The translations under genes were made by a program, and so were the position numbers. The notes beneath the pieces are model-generated. The model worked only from the letters and a program-made list of their open reading frames with translations. It did no database searches and was not told the DNA's origin. A stretch of 64,000 nucleotides of DNA from Raphanus sativus (Eukaryota; Streptophyta; Magnoliopsida; Brassicales; Brassicaceae), in the NCBI RefSeq assembly GCF_000801105.2, contig NC_079511.1, forward strand, positions 16,267,792 to 16,331,791, given 5' to 3'. Positions 60,299-64,000 of the stretch are shown here, in pieces (position 1 is the first letter of the stretch; each line of letters opens with the position of its first letter).

Positions 60299-60599
60299 CT
60301 ACCAGATGCATATCTTCTCACATAACGCTTTGGTTTGTCGGCAGTGTGTATTGGAGCTGCAACACCAAACATTCTTTGGTGTTTTAGAGCAGGTTCCTTT
60401 GGGTTTTTTTTCCAGGCTGGCACCTGTATAAAATTTAAAGAAGAAAACAATTAAAAAGATAATGAAGTATATTAATATTATTTTAATGGTAATGATGCTA
60501 GAGGATTGGATGGAATGTAAGCTATATATGACATACATTCATGAAGACTAGCAAGACAAACCAGAACAATAAAAATAAAGCAAATTTGGATGCCGACAT
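60299..60599 (-). pseudogene. Cysteine-rich peptide gene copy 2 (unit 1), 1-base deletion in signal peptide
   Basis: Exon 2 (60423-60299) is intact and identical in sequence to copy 4. Exon 1 (60599-60537) is 63 bp against 64 in copy 4; an A-run (T-run in the coding strand) is one base short, which shifts the frame inside the hydrophobic signal segment, so exons no longer join in frame. A sequencing error in the homopolymer is possible and would make this copy functional. Confidence 0.8.
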
Positions 60600-62220
60600 T
60601 GTAACTTTTCACTGCAAATAAATGTTTTGTGTGTTTATTGTAGGATGCCTTAGATTTGAACATGTACATATATATATATTTAATTCCGAAGACTATTTTT
60701 AGAATTATCCAGAAATAGTTTTTTAAATTGATTGGTTGATTTTATTTTCTTTCTATCCTAAAATATTTATGTTAAATTTTTTTCAAAACATTTATTTTAG
60801 TTTTTGATAGAATATGTCATCACCTAAAAATACCTATTAGCGACGACCATATATATATGTAACATTGAATGATTAAATATGTGGTAAAATACAACTAGCG
60901 ATAGATTAACTACCAATTTTAGCATTTACTAAGTTCACATCAATACCATTAAATGGTGACATGTGTATATGTCCCTGAAAACTTTTCGCGTCATGATCCG
61001 TAGAATCTAAAATTAGATTTTGGTTACCCTTATTATCCTTATATCCTAAAATATTTACCTTACAAAGTCATTCCAAATTCTCATTTTATTTTTTTGTAGG
61101 ATATATCACAACCTAAACATACAAATTACTGATAGCCACATATATATTTCCACGTTGAAAGATTAAATATGTGGCCAAAATCAATTAGCAATGAATTAGC
61201 TACTAATTGTTTTATTTACTAATTTATTGTAGATGGAAAAATATAGTCTTCGATTCTTAAAGGATTAATCTGTATATATTATGCAAGTCTTGAATATATT
61301 GATTGAAGTGAAATATTATTGTAAGTAATAAATTAATGGGTTGTTGAAAAAAAACTTGGTTTTGTCATTCACAGATTAAGAAAATATTTTATGTAAAACA
61401 AGAATTTTTTTTTGTCATGGTTTAGAAATGTTATAAGGAAATTTTATATATTTAATAAAGTAATGGTTTCTTCAAAAAACTCATTTTATCATTCACATAT
61501 TTAAAAAATATTTTATGTAAAATAAAATAATAATTTCTGTCATGGTTTATATATTACTTAATCTAAACTTTGGATTTTATCTTGTTACTGTTTGATTATT
61601 TTATGTATATAAGATACAGATTTTAAAATGCAAAATGGAAAATGATAAACAATATCACAATGTTTTGAATGGTTAAGAATAATTAGGGATTGAGTTCATT
61701 TGGAAAAAAACTAATGTTTTCTATATGTTTATACAAAATTTATAAATTAATCTTTATTATAAAATTTTATGGGACCATATTTGAAAAGACCCACATCACA
61801 TTGGGTTTTTATACGGTATATTATCTTATAAAATTGTGTCATATTTTGAATCATACCAATCCGAGCATTGTGAAAATTATTAATTTTGTGTTAATAAACT
61901 TATCTAATATAATTCATACTAAATTTTAAAATTATTTTTATTTTATTTTATAAACCAAGTGTTACAAAATTTAAATACAGTTACACAGTCTAAAATGGTT
62001 TTATTCTCATTTTCTATAGCATTTATAAACTTCTTAAATACAATTATATATATCGAATTTTTGAAGAAATTCCAAAATATTTAGTACATAATACTAGCTC
62101 CTCCTCCTGTAGAATAGGAATTAATTACTATTTATTATTTGAATTTAGGATAATAGGAGTATGCAAATATTTGGTATACATATGAAAATTCTGTTTGGAA
62201 AAATTCAGCGGCCCCAGATG

Positions 62221-62523
62221 CTACCAGATGCACATCTTCTCACATTCCGCTTTGGTGTTTCGGTAGCGTGTAGTGGAGCTGCAACACCAAACATTCTTTT
62301 GGTATTTTAAAGAATGTTCATTTGGGTTTTTAATCGAGGTTGGCACATACATAAAGTTTAAAGAATAAAACAATTAAAAAGATGATATAGTATAACAATA
62401 TTATATTAATGGTAATGATGCTAAAGGATTGGATGGACCGTAAGCGATATATGACTTACATTCATGAAAGCTAGCAAATCAAACCAGAACAATACAAAAT
62501 ATAGTAAATTTGGATGCCGACAT
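62221..62523 (-). pseudogene. Cysteine-rich peptide gene copy 3 (unit 2, distal), broken
   Basis: Duplicate of copy 1 with the same defects in the second-exon region, plus an additional in-frame TGA within the signal peptide (after FCIVLV). Confidence 0.8.
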
Positions 62524-62607
62524 TGTAACTCTTCACTGTAAATAAATGCTTTGTTTTATTGTATGAAAATAAACTTAGATGTTTTGTAAATTCAGCGGCC
62601 CCAGGTG

Positions 62608-62909
62608 CTACCAGATGCATATCTTCTCACATAACGCTTTGGTTTGTCGGCAGTGTGTATTGGAGCTGCAACACCAAACATTCTTTGGTGTTTTAGAGCA
62701 GGTTCCTTTGGGTTTTTTTTCCAGGCTGGCACCTGTATAAAATTTAAAGAATAAAACAATTAAAAAGATAATGAAGTATATTAATATTATTTTAATGGTA
62801 ATGATGCTAGAGGATTGGATGGAATGTAAGCTATATATGACATACATTCATGAAGACTAGCAAGACAAACCAGAACAATAAAAAATAAAGCAAATTTGGA
62901 TGCCGACAT
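62608..62909 (-). CDS. Small secreted cysteine-rich peptide, ESF1/MEG-like (copy 4, intact)
   Basis: Two exons, 62909-62846 (64 bp) and 62732-62608 (125 bp), with a 113-bp intron, GT/AG borders and phase 1, giving 62 residues. Residues 1-21 form a signal peptide (MSASKFALFFIVLVCLASLH, then E), so the product should enter the secretory pathway. The mature part has Cys at 22, 33, 42, 43, 49, 56 and 60; the core pattern is C-x8-CC-x5-C-x6-C-x3-C and ends ICIW. A signal-peptide exon ending near LHEC followed by a cysteine exon with a W-CC...C...C...C ending fits the EMBRYO SURROUNDING FACTOR 1/MEG family as I remember it, which includes endosperm-derived signals. Other defensin-like or cysteine-rich peptide classes remain possible. 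It is the only intact copy of four. Confidence 0.65.
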
Positions 62910-64000
62910 TGTAACTTTTCACTGCAAATAAATGTTTTGTGTGTTTATTGTAGGATGCCTTAGAGTTGAACATGTACATATATATATATATATATATTTA
63001 ATTCCGAAGACTATTTTTAGAATTATCCAGAAATAGTTTTCTAAATTGATTGGTTGATTTTATTTTCTTTCTATCCTAAAATATTTATGTTAAATTTTAT
63101 TGAAAACATTTATTTTAGTTTTTGATAGAATATGTCATCACCTAAAAATACCTATTAGCGACGACCATATATATATGTAACATTGAATGATTAAATATGT
63201 GGTAAAATACAACTAGCGATAGATTAACTACCAATTTTAGCATTTACTAAGTTCACATCAATATCATTAAATTGTGACATGTGTATATGTCCCTGAAAAC
63301 TTTTCGCGTCATGATCCGTAGAATCTAAAATTAGATTTTGGTTACCCTTATTATCCTTATATCCTAAAATATTTACCTTACAAAGTCATTCCAAATTCTC
63401 ATTTTATTTTTTCGTAGGATATATCACCACCTAATCATACAAATTACTGATAGCCACATATATATTTCCACGTTGAAAGATTAAATATGTGGCCAAAATC
63501 AATTAGCAATGAATTAGCTACTAATTGTTTTATTTTTCTAATTTATTGTAGATGGAAAAATATAGTCTTCGATTTTTAAAGGATTAATCTGTATATATTA
63601 TGCAAGTCTTGAATATATTGATTGAAGTGAAATATTATTGTAAGTAATAAATTAATGGGTTGTTGAAAAAAAACTTGGTTTTGTCATTCACAGATTAAGA
63701 AAATATTTTATGTAAAACAAGAATTTTTTTTTGTCATGGTTTAGAAATGTTATAAGGAAATGTTATATATTTAATAAAGTAATGGTTTCTTCAAAAAACT
63801 CATTTTATCATTCACATATTTAAAAATATTTTATGTAAAATAAAATAATAATTTCTGTCATGGTTTATATATTACTTAATCTAAACTTTTGATTTTATCT
63901 TGTTACTGTTTGATTATTTTATGTATATAAGATACAGATTTTAAAATGCAAAATGGAAATGATAAACAATATCACAATTTTTTGAATGGTTAAGAATAAT

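Larger units (their letters stand above)
59015..64000. repeat. Tandem array of ~2.31-kb units carrying cysteine-rich peptide genes
   Basis: Unit 1 is ~59015-61325 and unit 2 ~61326-63640. A third begins ~63641 and is cut by the window end. Markers: 'gttgttgaaa' + 'ttggttttgtcattcaca' at ~59035, 61340 and 63660, and the gene stop codons at 59912/62221 and 60299/62608 (both exactly 2309 apart). Units 1 and 2 are about 97-98% alike by eye. Each unit contains two copies of the peptide gene in the same (minus) orientation, ~387 bp apart. Unit 1's left end is more diverged than the 2/3 junction. Confidence 0.9.

Noticed and set aside
59912..62909. S-locus pollen determinant (SCR/SP11) identity for the cysteine-rich peptides
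   Set aside because: Two-exon layout is similar, but the cysteine number and spacing (C-x8-CC-x5-C-x6-C-x3-C) do not fit the eight-cysteine SCR pattern, and no S-locus receptor kinase or glycoprotein gene is nearby.

Overview
This is plant nuclear DNA, almost certainly from a Brassicaceae species and most likely Brassiceae (Brassica or Raphanus). Three intact intron-containing genes, STT3B, a TruA/Pus3-like pseudouridine synthase and a DYW-type PPR gene, lie on the + strand in the order I recall for Arabidopsis thaliana chromosome 1 (AT1G34130, AT1G34150, AT1G34160). The rest is A+T-rich and crowded with transposons, as expected near a pericentromere.

Layout. 1-2.6 kb: an inverted-repeat element cut by the window edge, a Harbinger-like MITE and a Stowaway-like MITE. 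2.6-6.7 kb: relics of a Ty3 element (- strand) and a Ty1/copia element (+ strand). 6.7-12.8 kb: an old Athila-like retroelement relic hosting a GAAAC-rich inverted-repeat element and a 1509-bp solo LTR with a perfect 5-bp target duplication. 13-19.6 kb: a truncated DUF247 gene, a RPA/OB-fold-like gene with an in-frame stop, long CT tracts and a MULE transposase fragment. 20.4-27 kb: two nearly abutting Helitrons, a third Helitron end, a SINE, and copia and LINE relics. 27.26-29.04 kb: a Harbinger-like element bounded by TTA that contains a spliced but damaged gene copy and ends 72 bp before the STT3B start codon. 29.1-32.3 kb: STT3B. 33.0-35.9 kb: an F-box gene and its truncated tandem copy. 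36-45.9 kb: MITEs, a stray copy of the pseudouridine synthase 5' flank, and a candidate 4.8-kb Helitron carrying three exons of a SEP4/AGL3-like MADS-box gene, followed by a SINE. 46.1-51.7 kb: the pseudouridine synthase and PPR genes. 51.8-57.3 kb: a complete-length but frameshifted Ty3 chromovirus inserted 26 bp after the PPR stop. 57.3-64 kb: A+T-rich DNA leading into a tandem array of about 2.31-kb units. Each unit holds two copies of a small secreted cysteine-rich peptide gene; one of the four visible copies is intact.

Working genes I would keep: STT3B (ER N-glycosylation), the F-box gene, the pseudouridine synthase, the PPR-DYW gene (organelle RNA editing) and the 62-residue cysteine-rich peptide. 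They are not an operon or pathway; they share a neighbourhood. The most novel material is the peptide-gene array, the two cases of transposons carrying gene exons, and the element sitting in the STT3B promoter. Exon boundaries were read by eye from GT/AG sites and reading phase. Family names rest on recognition, not on searches.
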